From Fibrobacteria bacterium (GTDB lineage Bacteria > Fibrobacterota > Fibrobacteria > UBA5070), in contig JACKCV010000002.1 in assembly GCA_020633825.1 (NCBI GenBank), positions 455,001-519,000 on the forward strand: a DNA stretch of 64,000 nucleotides. Reading direction: 5' to 3'. A program made the translations under genes and the position numbers. The notes beneath the pieces were generated by a model. That model was given only the letters and a program-made list of their open reading frames with translations, was not told the DNA's origin and did no database searches. Below are positions 1 through 7,860 of this stretch, piece by piece (positions within the stretch are counted from its first letter, which is position 1; the number at the start of each line of letters is the position of its first letter).

Positions 1-148
1 TCTAAGCGTGAAGCTCCTCCAAAGATGAGGCTTCCCTGGGGGTAACCCCCTGAAGGGCCGTCCGAGACCAGGACGTCGATAGGTCACAGATGTAAGCGCT
101 GCAAGGCGTTCAGTCGAGTGATACTAATCGCCCGTGTGGCTTCTAAAC
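1..148 (+). rRNA. 23S ribosomal RNA, 3' end (partial)
   Basis: The window opens inside the last part of a 23S rRNA. The stretch reading GTCGATAGGTC, TGTAAGCGC and AGTGATACTAATCGCCCGTG matches the conserved 3' terminal helices of bacterial 23S, where the last bases pair with the 5' end of the molecule. The exact 3' end is uncertain by a few bases. The gene begins upstream of the window, and the 5S follows about 100 bases later, so this is the tail of a normal 16S-23S-5S operon. Confidence 0.93.
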
Positions 149-248
149 CACGCACCCTCCCTCCGCAAACACACATACCGTGCTCGCCGGCCCGAAAGGC
201 TCGGCAAATTCATCTGCTCGCTTCTCTACTGGCTTCCAGCCCACGATT

Positions 249-368
249 TTGTGGTGGTGCTAGCGAGAAGGTCACACCTGTTCCCATCCCGAACACAGCA
301 GTTAAGCTTCTCAGCGCCAATGGTACTAGGACTATAAGACTCCTGGGAGAGTAGGTCGCCGCCACAAT
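249..368 (+). rRNA. 5S ribosomal RNA
   Basis: A complete 5S rRNA of about 120 bases. The terminal stem is visible as GTGGTGG near 251 pairing with CCGCCAC near 359-365. Inside are the conserved stretches CCCATCCCGAACACAG, AGTTAAGC and GGGAGAGTAGGTCG. It lies 100 bases after the 23S tail and just before a strong intrinsic terminator, so it closes the rRNA operon. Confidence 0.95.
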
Positions 369-377
369 ACCTTCGCG

Positions 378-405
378 AACCCCGCCGGACAACTCCGGCG
401 GGGTT
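378..405 (+). terminator. Intrinsic terminator of the rRNA operon
   Basis: A perfect 11-bp GC-rich stem (AACCCCGCCGG / CCGGCGGGGTT) with a six-base loop lies ten bases after the 5S rRNA. It is followed by short T runs (TTT, then TTTC). Position and shape fit a rho-independent terminator for the rRNA transcript. Confidence 0.9.
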
Positions 406-557
406 TCGCGTTTCTTGGGCCATCTCCGATGCCAAATTCGGAGTGGGCCAAACGAACAGCCTCCGACCAACCAACATCTCCGTCGGTCTTCCAGGGGACC
501 TCCTCGGGCAATCCACTGTGAACCGCCGTCGGAAACGATCATTCCTCCGAGGACAGG

Positions 558-1013
558 GTGGGCGACACGGAGTTGGACCGTGCCATGGATCCTCTCATGC
601 AGTTCAGCCGGATGCAGGGCAGCCTGAAGCTGGACCCCCTGTTCGGCCTGGTGTTCGAGGTGGCCAAGCACGCCCAGGAACCGCAGCGCTTCGACCAGCT
701 CGACAAGATCGGCTTCAACGGGACGGTGCTGATGGCCAATCTGATCTCGGGCCTGGCGCTGCTGCACCAGATGCTCGATGTCAAGCATCGCACGCGGACG
801 GTGTGCTATCTCGACGAGGCGGCGAGTCTGGACGACGCCAACCAGGAGAGACTCCTCGAGACGGCGCGCGAGCTGGGGTTCAGACTGTTGTTCGCCTCTC
901 CGCCTCCGCAGGCGACCGTGCGCTACTGCGTCCCGACCGAACGGAGGGGGCGGAGGAACTTCGTCCCGCGCCGGCACTGGCTGGTCTTCGAGGACCTCGA
1001 GCTCCTGCGATGA
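558..1013 (+). pseudogene. C-terminal remnant of an SMC/MukB/JetC-like ATPase
   Basis: An open frame of about 151 codons that looks like only the C-terminal ATPase lobe of a large SMC-type protein such as JetC of Wadjet or MksB/MukB. A Walker B and D-loop-like segment (VCYLDEAASLDDAN) is followed by a GFRLLFASPPP segment, the usual ending of this group. There is no Walker A and no coiled coil. Full-length relatives exceed about 900 residues, so more than 80 percent of the gene is missing. In the same frame a TGA at 519-521 blocks extension to the left, and the rRNA terminator is less than 200 bases upstream. Its stop overlaps the next start as ATGA, the arrangement expected for jetC-jetD. The start is uncertain (GTG 558 or ATG 585). 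The family call is by motif recognition only. Confidence 0.6.
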
Positions 1014-1864
1014 ACCGGGCCTGGGTTCATACGCTGGAGAGACTGCGGTAGCGGGGCTTCCTACCCAGTTCGCAGGTGTCCGCCGGAATTGCTCCCTCCC
1101 TGGAACGGTGGGCTCGATCGACGGGATGCTTGTGCCTGGAACGACAAGGACGCGGCGCGGTGTGGAAGGTCGTAGCCCCCGGGACCCTGGACCTCGAGCT
1201 GAAGAGATGGACCTCGGGGGAAACCTCTCCGGAGGAAGAGCGGTTCGGGCGGATCCACAACCTGGTGCGCTATCGGGACACCAAGTCGGGCGCCACGACG
1301 CCTGCCACGTGGTGCGGCTTGTTCATGGCTCGGGGGAAGGGCGTCCTGGCTTCCAGACCCGATCGATCCCGCTTGGATCTGTCCGCCATGACCCACGACC
1401 TGGGCTGTTTGGGAATGGCCATCGACGAGGATACGCCACCCTGGGACTGCGACCAGTCCATTTTTCTGGTCGAGAGCCAAGCACTGATCGACAACTTCGG
1501 CTGGTTGCCCCGGGATTGGTGCGGCGTGGTCCTCTACTACGCCGGCGATCTCCCCGGTCTTCTGATCGCCTGGCTGGCCTGGATCCGATTCGCCTCCATC
1601 GAACTGTTCGCCGACTTCGCCGGGATCGGTCTGCCAAATTTCCAGACCCTGACAGCCGGAGTCCCCTCTGCTTCCTGGTACTGAACCGATGGGTGGGAGC
1701 GGGCCCTCGAAGCCTACGGGAACGCCAAACTGTCGAACCGCGAGGAGCAACGGCGGAAGATGGACGAGGCCTGGGCAGCCTGGGAGAGCTCGGGTTGGCC
1801 GGATTCTCGGCTTCGCGACCTGATCGTGCGCATGCGCCAGGGCGGAAGGGTTCTGGTGGGGTAA
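1010..1864 (+). pseudogene. JetD/MksG-like Toprim gene broken by two in-frame stops
   Basis: One reading frame runs from ATG 1010 (overlapping the previous stop as ATGA) to TAA 1862-1864, about 284 codons. It is interrupted by TAG at 1049-1051 and TGA at 1682-1684. Protein-like sequence continues across both stops: a helical N-terminus with RGFLPSS, a middle part, a Toprim-like segment (FLVESQALID, VVLYYAGDLPG, ELFADFAGIGLPNF) and a basic tail ending GGRVLVG. The order after a JetC-like stub suggests the Wadjet nuclease subunit JetD. In the expected DxD of Toprim the second acid appears as Ala (ADFAG), a further sign of decay. The longest stop-free piece is 1076-1684 (GTG start). Recoding of both stops is less likely than inactivation. 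The family assignment is moderate. Confidence 0.6.
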
Positions 1865-1865
1865 G

Positions 1866-1955
1866 AGAATCGTTCAGCGTAAGCTTTTCTATCTAAACAT
1901 AGGGTAGTATTCTTAAAAATAGATATTTAAGCATAATGTACCTTTCTTAAGTTGA
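1866..1955 (+). promoter_or_regulatory. AT-rich promoter region ahead of the DUF4143 ATPase
   Basis: About 80 bases of conspicuously AT-rich DNA in a GC-rich chromosome. It contains TAGTATT, CTTAAAAATAG, TATTTAAG and CATAATG. A TATAAT-like CATAAT sits near 1932, and a small inverted repeat CTTAAA (1912-1917) / TTTAAG (1926-1931) could be an operator. It separates the broken jetD-like gene from the intact ATPase gene, so it probably drives that gene. No start site is proven. Confidence 0.45.
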
Positions 1956-1982
1956 GTGTTTCACCGATGGGCGAGGTGCGTC

Positions 1983-3416
1983 ATGGCGTTGATGGCAATT
2001 TCGGAGCGCGAAGTGATCGAGCGGTTGCGCTTCGACAACCCGTGGTGGCAGGCCGGCCGTAGCGTGGATGCCGAGTACCATGCCGCACCCCGCCGCGCCT
2101 ACTTCCCGACCTTCCATGCCCAGGTGAGCCAGCTAGAGGTGCGTCGCAGCGTGCTTCTGATGGGGCCGCGTCGGGTGGGCAAGACCTGGATGATGTTCCA
2201 GTGCATCGACCAGTTGATGAAGGAGGGCGTCTCGGGATCGCGGATCCTGTTCGCCTCGTTGGAAACGCCCCTCTACACGGGGTTGTCCCTGGAAGCGATC
2301 CTGAAGCTGTTCCTGAAACTGCACCCCGACGGGCCCAAGTTCGTCTTCTTCGACGAGATCCAGTACCTGCCCGATTGGGAGCGCCACCTCAAGTCCCTCA
2401 CCGACAGCTACCGGAAGTTCCGGTTCGTGGGATCGGGATCGGCGGCGGCTGCCTTGCGACGCAAGAGCCAGGAATCCGGCGCGGGGCGCTTCACCGATTT
2501 CCTCCTGCCACCGCTTTCGTTCGCCGAGTATCTGCGCTTCGTGGGCCGCGAGGGGGAACTGATCCGCGAAGATGTGTCGGCGTTCGTCAGGGATGGAGGT
2601 GCGCGCCGATGGATATGCCTCGACATCTGGGAGCTGAACAAGGAGTTCGTTCGTTACCTGAACGTCGGCGGATTCCCCGAAGCCGTGATGGTGCCAGCCG
2701 TGGGGAATGCCTCCGGCCGCTACATCAGACAGGACATTATCGAGAAGGTCCTGCTACGGGACCTGCCGAGCCTGTACGGGATCCAGGATGTGCAGGAGCT
2801 CAACCGCCTCTTCAATGTGCTGGCCTACAATTCCGGCAACGAGGTGAATCTCGAGTCCCTGTCGCGTGATTCGAGCGTCACGAAGATCACCCTGTCGCGC
2901 TACCTGGAATACCTGGAAGCCGCCTTCCTGATCCGGCGCATCGAGCGGGTCGACCAGGACTTCGGGAGCTTCCAGCGTGCCACCAACTTCAAGGTGTACC
3001 TGACCAATCCGACCATGCGTGCGGCGCTGTTCGGTCCGTTGGAGGAATCCTCGCCCTCCATGGGGGCCATGGCCGAGACGGCGGTCTTCTGCCAATGGTT
3101 GCACAGCAGCCTGTGGATCGATCGTTTGCGATACGCCCGCTGGAAGGGGCGGGAGGTGGACATGGTCAGCCTCGATCCGCACAGCAACGCGCCCGCTGCG
3201 CTGGTGGAAGTGAAGTGGAGCGATCACGCCCTGGAGCATGGAAGCGACCTCAAGGGGATCCTGGAACTGGCGGGAAAGCGGCCGTTGCGTCGAGCTCCTC
3301 TGGTCACCACGTTGTCGCGCCGTGAATGTCGGACGTTCGGAAGCCTCGAGGTGGACTTCGTGCCCACCAGCCTGCACTGTTACACGGTCTCGCGCAACCT
3401 CCAGGACCCGACCTGA
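1983..3416 (+). CDS. AAA-family ATPase with DUF4143 domain
   Basis: A 477-residue protein of the widespread AAA_14/DUF4143 group of P-loop ATPases, often found in accessory regions and of unclear function. Walker A is GPRRVGKT at about residues 61-68. Walker B is FVFFDEIQ at about 119-126, with the YLPDWE continuation usual for the family, and a sensor-like FVGSGSAAA follows. The C-terminal half (about 220-430) has the DUF4143 pattern: a winged helix-like LSRYLEYLEAAFLIRRI and a nuclease-fold-like ending with EVDMVS and ALVEVKWSDH. ATG 1983 is preferred because GAGG lies seven bases upstream; GTG 1956 in the same frame would add nine residues. It is intact although both neighbours are wrecks. 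A nucleic-acid or defence role is inference. Confidence 0.85.
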   Translation: MALMAISEREVIERLRFDNPWWQAGRSVDAEYHAAPRRAYFPTFHAQVSQLEVRRSVLLMGPRRVGKTWMMFQCIDQLMKEGVSGSRILFASLETPLYTGLSLEAILKLFLKLHPDGPKFVFFDEIQYLPDWERHLKSLTDSYRKFRFVGSGSAAAALRRKSQESGAGRFTDFLLPPLSFAEYLRFVGREGELIREDVSAFVRDGGARRWICLDIWELNKEFVRYLNVGGFPEAVMVPAVGNASGRYIRQDIIEKVLLRDLPSLYGIQDVQELNRLFNVLAYNSGNEVNLESLSRDSSVTKITLSRYLEYLEAAFLIRRIERVDQDFGSFQRATNFKVYLTNPTMRAALFGPLEESSPSMGAMAETAVFCQWLHSSLWIDRLRYARWKGREVDMVSLDPHSNAPAALVEVKWSDHALEHGSDLKGILELAGKRPLRRAPLVTTLSRRECRTFGSLEVDFVPTSLHCYTVSRNLQDPT

Positions 3417-3797
3417 TTCCGTCCCTGCCCGATGGCCCGATTCGCCGAGGAGCGTCGAATTCTGCTTGGACAACCTACTTCCCCGAAACGATCCGGTCGG
3501 GCAAGGCCGGTCACCATCCTGGTGTTCGAAGCTGTGATGGGGTCCCTTCAGATCGTCGATGAGAGCGCTTCTGAATCGCCCCGACTTTGAGAAGTACTGC
3601 GAGGCCACCGAAGGGTACCCGTGGCCCGCATGATCCGATTCGCCCGGTCCCCTCTTCTCGATGAATTCATATCGTCGCCAAGAATGAATAATTGGTGACG
3701 AAACGGACGCTCTGTCCCCCTTTGCCTATCTCCAGGACTTGCCACCGACCTTCCGGTTTCAGCGAGCCTTGGCCATGAGCGTCACCGGTCGACGCCG
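3417..3797. other. No convincing gene; degraded spacer
   Basis: About 380 bases between the DUF4143 ATPase and the abiE remnants. Short open frames exist, for example a 24-codon one from ATG 3559, but none has a recognisable domain or good start context. The base composition is lower in GC than the housekeeping part of the window. It is most simply read as eroded accessory DNA. Confidence 0.5.
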
Positions 3798-4180
3798 GTG
3801 CGATGGCAGACCCAAGGAGTGTTCGAACGAGTGGTGCGCGGGGTGTACCGGAGGACGGATACTCGCGTGTCGAGTCAGTCGAAATGGTGGTGGTTGCAAG
3901 CCGCATCCCGCACGGTGTCTTCTGCCTGGACTCGGCGCTGTACTTCCATGAACTTGTCCAGCTCCAGCACCATGCCAAAGAGACAGGACGCACCGTGGCG
4001 GAGACCCTCCAGTACAACGCGACGGAATGATTCCTGTTTCGCTTGGGTGTGTCGCGCCATCGGGAGAGCTTCGTGCTCAAGTGGGCCTTGGTGCTACGCG
4101 CAAAGGACGCGGCATCGGCGCGCTCCACCCGAGACATCGACCTGCTTGCCTTTGCCTCGAACCATCCGGAAGCGGATCAG
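3798..4180 (+). pseudogene. Collapsed AbiE (type IV toxin-antitoxin) locus
   Basis: Pieces of both abiE genes are fused and broken. In one frame (from 3798) the protein reads GVFERVVRGVYRRTD, like the winged helix of the AbiEi antitoxin. After a frameshift near 3860 the next frame continues with IPHGVFCLDSALYFHEL, also typical of AbiEi. Without a break it then becomes AKETGRTVAETLQYNATE, a TGA stop at 4028-4030, and FLFRLGVSRHRESFVLKWALVLRA ending TRDIDLL, which is the nucleotidyltransferase start of the AbiEii toxin. The invariant KGA appears as KWA. So an internal deletion joined antitoxin to toxin, and a frameshift and a nonsense codon followed. Recognition is by motif only, but two consecutive AbiE parts in order make it fairly safe. 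Confidence 0.7.
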
Positions 4181-4228
4181 GCGGGTCTGCCCTTGCAGAA
4201 CTCTGGCGAACAAGTCCCTAACAGTGGG

Positions 4229-4402
4229 TTACTCCGTGGGGTCTGGCTGCGAGGTCTTGGCCTGTCCAAGCTTTGCATTGATCTCCTGAAGATTTTTCAG
4301 GATTTCGTCGATCTGGAAGTACCACAGTACGATAGCTCGGAATACCCAGAACAGGCCGACGAGAACGATCAGAGCGAAGATGAGGGGGATGAGAAGGTCC
4401 AT
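4229..4402 (-). CDS. Small single-span membrane protein
   Basis: A 57-residue protein: about 23 hydrophobic residues at the N-terminus (LLIPLIFALIVLVGLFWVF), then an amphipathic helix (IDEILKNLQEINAKL) and a short polar tail. It resembles the many small bacterial proteins with an N-terminal anchor and a cytoplasmic helix, possibly coiled coil; no named family is recognised. ATG 4402 is chosen because it begins right at the membrane segment. A TTG at 4438 with GAGG five bases upstream would add twelve residues and is a real alternative. It lies between the decayed abiE locus and a secreted PPC protein and is not in an obvious operon. Confidence 0.6.
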   Translation of the reverse strand: MDLLIPLIFALIVLVGLFWVFRAIVLWYFQIDEILKNLQEINAKLGQAKTSQPDPTE

Positions 4403-4503
4403 GGCAGTAAAACTTTCGATCGGGGGAAATGAATGCAAGAGACCTCAATCTGGACCACCCTTGAAGTTTGCGTGGCGCCAAACCTCGGGTCTCAATGGCC
4501 ACG

Positions 4504-4579
4504 CAATGGTCACAGGTGCAAACTCCGACAAAACCTGGAAAGGTGCGACGATGCTCGCGAGTGACTGTTGTGACCATTG
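4504..4579. repeat. 11-bp perfect inverted repeat with 54-base spacer
   Basis: CAATGGTCACA at 4504-4514 is matched by its exact reverse complement TGTGACCATTG at 4569-4579. A partial outer repeat also exists: GGCGCCAAAC near 4476-4485 against GTTTGGCACC near 4579-4588, one mismatch. A near-copy CAATGGCCACG lies just left of the first arm. It is in the non-coding stretch between the small membrane protein and the PPC protein. It could fold as a large stem or mark an ancient element end; no transposase is near. Confidence 0.5.
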
Positions 4580-4641
4580 TTTGGCACCTCTCCACCCCCA
4601 CTCTTCGGCAAACGCCTCAGGGCGTTCCACGGAGCCGTTTC

Positions 4642-6501
4642 TCAGGGGTTGAGCCATTTTCCACTGGCCGCCTCTGCGCCGCCCAGGGTCCAGAGAACCA
4701 CGCCCCTGGGGAGGTCGCTTGTGCGAAGTCCGGAACGCCCGTTGGGGAGGGGTTGGAGGGGGAGCGTCCATGTTCTTCCGTCCGGAGTGCGAAGTGAAAC
4801 GGTGGTTCCCGACGGCTGGTTCTCGAACTGGATCCAATCCCCGGATCTCGACACCCGGAACGAGCCGCGCCGGTCGACGGCATCGGAGATGGATCGCCGC
4901 ATCGAGATGGAGTAGGATCCGGAACCGGATTTCCAAACCACTTTCATCCAGTATCGACCCATCGGAAATTTGGCGCTGAAATCCTTGGAGGCTACGACGG
5001 TCCCCAGCGGTGCGGCTTTCGGGAAGCCATTGGATTCCGATCCGAAAACCTCGATCTGACCGCCCACATCCTGGAGGGCCAGAGAAACCAGGAGCGTCAT
5101 TCCGTGGGGATCCGTGACGTCGAAACCCCACCAATCGACGCTGTCGCGTGCATTCGGCCCGTTCATCGCTCCCAGGGAGTCCACCGCCCCGGTTTTCAGG
5201 AGGGTGTCGAGGCTCGACAATCGTGAGGAATCGGGAGTGTCGTTGCGATCCGAACCGCCGGAATGGAGGGATCGGTTCTGGTAAGTCAGGGTGTAGGAGC
5301 CCACACCATGGTTCAAGTAGGCGATGGAAACACTGAGGTAGTAGGTTCCTTTGCCGAGCCGGACGTTCAAGGAATCGTTCGAGAAGACTCCCACGTCGTG
5401 ACCACTGGCGTTGGCGCTGTCGACGTGTGTCACGCTGTCGAACAGGACCGCCGACAGGGACAGGTCTTTGGTGATGCCGGACAAGGCCAGGTGGACATCG
5501 CTCGAATCCGCCACTTCGAGTCGGAACCAATCGCGTTCATCGGTGCCTCCCGGGTATCCCCGGTATCCGATGTGCGCCGCCAGGGGTCGGCCCTCGACGA
5601 GGATGGGGGAACCGGCGGGATAATCGGTTCCCTCGGGATCCCTTCCCGTCGGATTCTGGTCGGCTTGCACTCGGAGGGAATAGCTGCCCGCGGCGGATCT
5701 GCGTCGGACGCAGACGTAGTAGAGGCCTGCCACGAGGTCGGCTCTCAAGGTGTCCAGCGGGTCGTTGTAGGTGCTCATTCCGACACCGCCGGTCTGTTCG
5801 GAATCGATGGAGGCGACGTGGAGGAAGAGTTCGAGGGTGATGTCCAGCGCTCCGGAATCCACCCCGGCGCCGACCACCAGCCGGGTGTCGTGGGGGAGTT
5901 CCAAGGTGTACCAATCCGCTCCGTCGACTCCGGTCGTGGCGCCGAAGAATCCCAGATGGCCATGGACCGTTTCGTCCAAGGCCAGAGGCTGGGCCGAGGC
6001 GGGTGTCCGGTTGGGTTCGGGGTCGTTCCGTCCGGGAGTGGAAGAAATCGCAACCCGGAGGCTGTACTTGTTGCCACCGTAGTTCATGTTGTGGGGAGTG
6101 ACCCGAAGCTGGTACTTCCCGGTCTGCAGGGCGATGTTCCAGAGGGAATCCTGAGGGGAATCGTAGGTGGAGACGATGTCCCCGGCAGGAAAGGACCGAT
6201 CCGTCCGAGCGATGCTCCGATAGACATTCACGTCCACGCCGCCCATGCCGGAATCCTCGGAGAGTCCCACCGAAAGGTATCCGTCCGTCGTCATGTCCAC
6301 CTCGAACCAGTCCACCGAATCGATGATCCCGGGGGACAGTTCCTGTCCCACCGTTCCCTGCGCCAGGGTTCCCGCACCGAGGGCGACGGCCCCCGAAGGA
6401 AGATCGTCGGCTTCGGCGGCCGTGCTGGTTCCCGGGTGGGCCAGGGCCAAGGCTGCGAGCAGGACGAGATTCGCAAGCAGGGGGCGTTTGAGTGGCTTCA
6501 T
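4642..6501 (-). CDS. Secreted PPC-domain repeat protein with C-terminal sorting-type module
   Basis: A 619-residue exported protein. A Sec signal peptide is clear (KRP, then LANLVLLAALALA, cleavage near TSTAAEA). The body has about four beta-sandwich units like bacterial pre-peptidase C-terminal (PPC) domains: each has an acidic DSVDWFEVD / GADWYTLEL / RDWFRLEV / DSVDWWGFDV strand, then a G.Y.L.V-type ending (KYSLRVA, SYSLRVQ, SYTLTYQ, SYSISM). No protease domain is present. The last about 70 residues (WIQFENQPSG, VSLRTPDGRTW) resemble the tail of the glycoside hydrolase at 13720-16827 and may be a type IX-like sorting module. It is followed on its own strand by the 4504-4579 repeat region. 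Role unknown; extracellular binding or matrix function is inference. Confidence 0.75.
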   Translation of the reverse strand: MKPLKRPLLANLVLLAALALAHPGTSTAAEADDLPSGAVALGAGTLAQGTVGQELSPGIIDSVDWFEVDMTTDGYLSVGLSEDSGMGGVDVNVYRSIARTDRSFPAGDIVSTYDSPQDSLWNIALQTGKYQLRVTPHNMNYGGNKYSLRVAISSTPGRNDPEPNRTPASAQPLALDETVHGHLGFFGATTGVDGADWYTLELPHDTRLVVGAGVDSGALDITLELFLHVASIDSEQTGGVGMSTYNDPLDTLRADLVAGLYYVCVRRRSAAGSYSLRVQADQNPTGRDPEGTDYPAGSPILVEGRPLAAHIGYRGYPGGTDERDWFRLEVADSSDVHLALSGITKDLSLSAVLFDSVTHVDSANASGHDVGVFSNDSLNVRLGKGTYYLSVSIAYLNHGVGSYTLTYQNRSLHSGGSDRNDTPDSSRLSSLDTLLKTGAVDSLGAMNGPNARDSVDWWGFDVTDPHGMTLLVSLALQDVGGQIEVFGSESNGFPKAAPLGTVVASKDFSAKFPMGRYWMKVVWKSGSGSYSISMRRSISDAVDRRGSFRVSRSGDWIQFENQPSGTTVSLRTPDGRTWTLPLQPLPNGRSGLRTSDLPRGVVLWTLGGAEAASGKWLNP

Positions 6502-7177
6502 GAGGGAATCTTTCGTGGAGGGAACACTTTGTCGCGCAGGGGGGCCTTGGGGCAGGAGCGGCCGGGGCTGGAGACGTGAAGCCCCGTTGCGGGGAATGAA
6601 TTCGGGACGTCCTCGGACCGGCGGGTGGTCCTGGAGGCGCGATCCGGTGGATGACGGGAAATTCTCGACCTGGGAAAGTGGAGGCTGCGCTCAAGAAGGA
6701 GAAGTGGAGCGATTAAACCATCGAAAGCGTCGAGGTGTCAAGAAGCCTGGGTTTCCCCGGAATGGGAGGAGGAAACATCGGGAAGGGCATTTCCCATCGG
6801 GAAGGGAAACCCATCCATAGCCGAAGGGGAGGTCGCCCCGGGGACGTGGAGGTCTCACGGGAATAGCGGGCGAGTCCAGGGCAGGGGAGGCAAGGTCGGG
6901 AATTTCGGAATTTCCGCACCGAGGAATCCAGGGCGAGTCCCGAATGCGTCCGGCCGCAAGGGTGCCTGAGGCCGCATCCGCATCCCGGGAAACGCCTTGG
7001 CCAGGGGCGAAGGAGCGGACTCCAGGCATGGGGGGCGACGACGATCGGCGGGGCGCGCGCACCGCACGTGGGGGGGAATCGCCCGGAGGGGATCGGAGAT
7101 CGCCGTCATCGATCCTCCCCGGGCCCAGGATTCCCCGGAACGGGGGCGCGACGCCTCCTGGTCAACTGCGCGGGGGA
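6502..7177. other. Long non-coding spacer
   Basis: About 675 bases between the start of the PPC gene and the end of pgl. Open frames here are rich in Arg, Pro and Ser in every frame, as expected from GC-rich non-coding DNA, and none has a family signature or good start context. It must hold the promoter of the PPC protein (near 6502-6600) and perhaps a terminator for pgl. The only clear structure is the short repeat at 6749-6812, listed separately. Confidence 0.5.
6749..6812. repeat. Nested direct and inverted repeats
   Basis: GGGTTTCCC at 6749-6757 is the reverse complement of GGGAAACCC at 6804-6812. Between them CATCGGGAAGGG occurs twice as a direct repeat (6776-6787 and 6795-6806). The two patterns allow alternative hairpins. 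It lies upstream of the PPC gene in an otherwise empty spacer, so a regulatory or mRNA-structure role is possible but unproven. Confidence 0.45.
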
Positions 7178-7846
7178 TCAGGCGGTCAGGTTTGCCGCCT
7201 CCGCACAGGCCTGGTCCACGAACAACTCGACCTCCAAACCATCCAAGACACGCGAAAGGGGGAGAGTGTCGTCCCCGTCGAGCACTCGGCGCAGGATGGG
7301 GCCCTTCGCGGCCCCGGTGACCACCAGGTGCAGCCGACGGGCGGCGCGCAGAGTGGCCATCCCCAGGGTCACGCGTGGATGGGGAGCCTTGGGAGCATAG
7401 GTGAGAAGGGCGACCGAGCTGGTGTCGGCAAGTTCGGGGCCATTGGGAAAGAGGGAGGCGGTGTGCCCGTCCTCTCCCATCCCCAGCCAAATCTGGTCCA
7501 GCACGGGGACCCCTTCCGGGCCCGTCCCCGCGAGGCTGGAGGCGATATCGGCCAGCCCCTCTGCGGTGAGGCTCCAGTGGGTGGACTGCTCTGAGATGTC
7601 GTTGGGGTCGAGCAGCAGGCGAATGGTCTTCATCCAATTGCTGCCTTCCTCCGAAAGTCCCACGCGCCGCTCGTCGACGGGTAGCCAGAGGCAATTGCGG
7701 ACCTTCGATCCTCTCCAGAACGGAAACAGGGACTCGTAGGTTCCTCCGCCCGAGACCGCGACCACCGGCCCCTCGATGCTCTCCATGGTGATGTGGCCGA
7801 GTTCGGGAAGATCCTTGGCGACGTGGACGTTGGCGGTGACGGGCAT
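7178..7846 (-). CDS. pgl: 6-phosphogluconolactonase
   Basis: 222 residues of the DevB/Pgl family, which hydrolyses 6-phosphogluconolactone in the oxidative pentose phosphate pathway in the cytoplasm. Seen motifs are VVAVSGGGTYESLFPFW (sugar isomerase-like fold), WLPVDERRV, and the family hallmark LGMGEDGHTASLFP. The start ATG at 7846 has GGAG six bases upstream. It lies 14 bases after the zwf stop on the same strand, so the two successive pathway enzymes are made from one transcript in pathway order. Length is normal for DevB-type enzymes. Confidence 0.93.
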   Translation of the reverse strand: MPVTANVHVAKDLPELGHITMESIEGPVVAVSGGGTYESLFPFWRGSKVRNCLWLPVDERRVGLSEEGSNWMKTIRLLLDPNDISEQSTHWSLTAEGLADIASSLAGTGPEGVPVLDQIWLGMGEDGHTASLFPNGPELADTSSVALLTYAPKAPHPRVTLGMATLRAARRLHLVVTGAAKGPILRRVLDGDDTLPLSRVLDGLEVELFVDQACAEAANLTA

Positions 7847-7860
7847 CGGGGGCTCCAGGT

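Noticed and set aside
1682..1684. Selenocysteine or stop recoding at TGA (also at 4028)
   Set aside because: Other genes here use TGA as a normal stop, the JetD-like frame also has a TAG, and no selenocysteine element was seen. Pseudogene decay is simpler.
3667..4137. A 156-codon minus-strand frame over the abiE remnants
   Set aside because: The opposite strand carries recognisable AbiE sequence in two frames; this frame has no motif.
4504..4579. Insertion sequence ends
   Set aside because: There is an inverted repeat, but no transposase, and the 54 bases between the arms are too short for a mobile element.
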